Source of the DNA: Psychrobacter sp. FDAARGOS_221 | GTDB taxonomy: Bacteria > Pseudomonadota > Gammaproteobacteria > Pseudomonadales > Moraxellaceae | NCBI RefSeq assembly: GCF_002313155.2 | Contig: NZ_NWFK02000001.1 | Location: 620,001-684,000, forward strand | Direction: 5' to 3' | DNA length: 64,000 nucleotides | Part shown: positions 63,941 through 64,000 of the stretch, piece by piece | Layout: every line of letters starts with the position of its first letter | Position numbering within the stretch: position 1 is the first letter of the stretch | Made by a program: the position numbers and the translations under genes | Notes under the pieces: model-generated | Seen by the model: the letters and a program-made list of their open reading frames with translations, nothing else | The model's database searches: none | Told to the model about the DNA's origin: nothing

Positions 63941-64000
63941 GAGCTTGTTCCTTATGTTTTATGATTTACTTGAATAAATTTACTGATTAATAAAGTGTTA

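Larger units (their letters stand above)
45058..64000 (-). mobile_element. Mu-like transposable prophage, right half (left end outside window)
   Basis: Everything from 45058 to the window end is phage. Head genes (gpT-like capsid, gp35/36/37-like, gpG-like) are of Mu type, whereas the tail genes (tube, G/GT, tape measure, M, L, K, I, J) are of lambda/siphovirus type. The right end is placed at TG 45058-45059, with candidate target duplication ATAGG (45053-45057), 16 bp beyond the mltF terminator. Transposase A/B, early genes, portal and protease lie beyond 64000 if present. The late genes are tightly packed with 1- and 4-bp overlaps. Confidence 0.88.

Overview
The window comes from a moderately AT-rich gammaproteobacterium of the Moraxellaceae, most probably Psychrobacter. 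This rests on the gene content and order (tolQRAB; bamD next to rluD-pgeF; dnaG then rpoD; class Ia nrdA/nrdB), on a Tmm-type flavin monooxygenase, and on family-typical protein variants such as a long BamD and a dnaG-rpoD pair without rpsU. The assignment is inference; no rRNA gene is present.

Positions 1-45057 are host chromosome. From left: a 3'-truncated Pif1-like helicase, a hypothetical protein, trimethylamine monooxygenase (tmm), an MBL-fold hydrolase, proline catabolism (putA plus a separate gene for what is normally PutA's own C-terminal domain), a purine permease, the Tol operon (tolQ-R-A-B followed by a 58-residue lipoprotein where pal would be expected), then pgeF/rluD diverging from bamD, then dnaG and rpoD, then ybeD. 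nrdA carries a pair of NrdR boxes. It is separated from nrdB-yfaE by 9.4 kb holding two orphan small genes, a complete IS3-family element with a 4-bp target duplication, a YwqG-type protein, a DctPQM TRAP transporter and a secreted protein of unknown function. After nrdB-yfaE come a DegS/AlgW-like protease, a Nif3-like protein, a 1.6-kb gene-free stretch with structured elements, and a MltF-like lytic transglycosylase.

Positions 45058-64000 are the right-hand half of a Mu-like (transposable) prophage, read right to left on the minus strand. A Mu-type head module (gpT major capsid, gp35/gp36/gp37-like proteins, gpG-like morphogenesis protein) is joined to a lambda-like non-contractile tail module. 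That module holds a tube protein, a G/GT chaperone pair with a canonical A-AAA-AAC slippery site, a tape measure protein, M, L, K, I, J and two small distal tail proteins. This combination resembles Pseudomonas B3/D3112-type siphoviral transposable phages. The phage end can be placed at 45058: a terminal TG is followed by two similar sites spaced exactly 22 bp, as in Mu R1/R2. A gene with its own promoter and terminator (a 'moron') sits in the tail module and encodes a membrane-anchored protein. The host-specificity protein J contains an apparently perfect 915-bp in-frame tandem duplication of a binding-module/coiled-coil unit.

Most interesting points: the J duplication, the phage end and its 22-bp sites, the moron, the split of PutA, the tol operon lacking pal and having a non-helical TolA linker, and the structured gene-free region before mltF.
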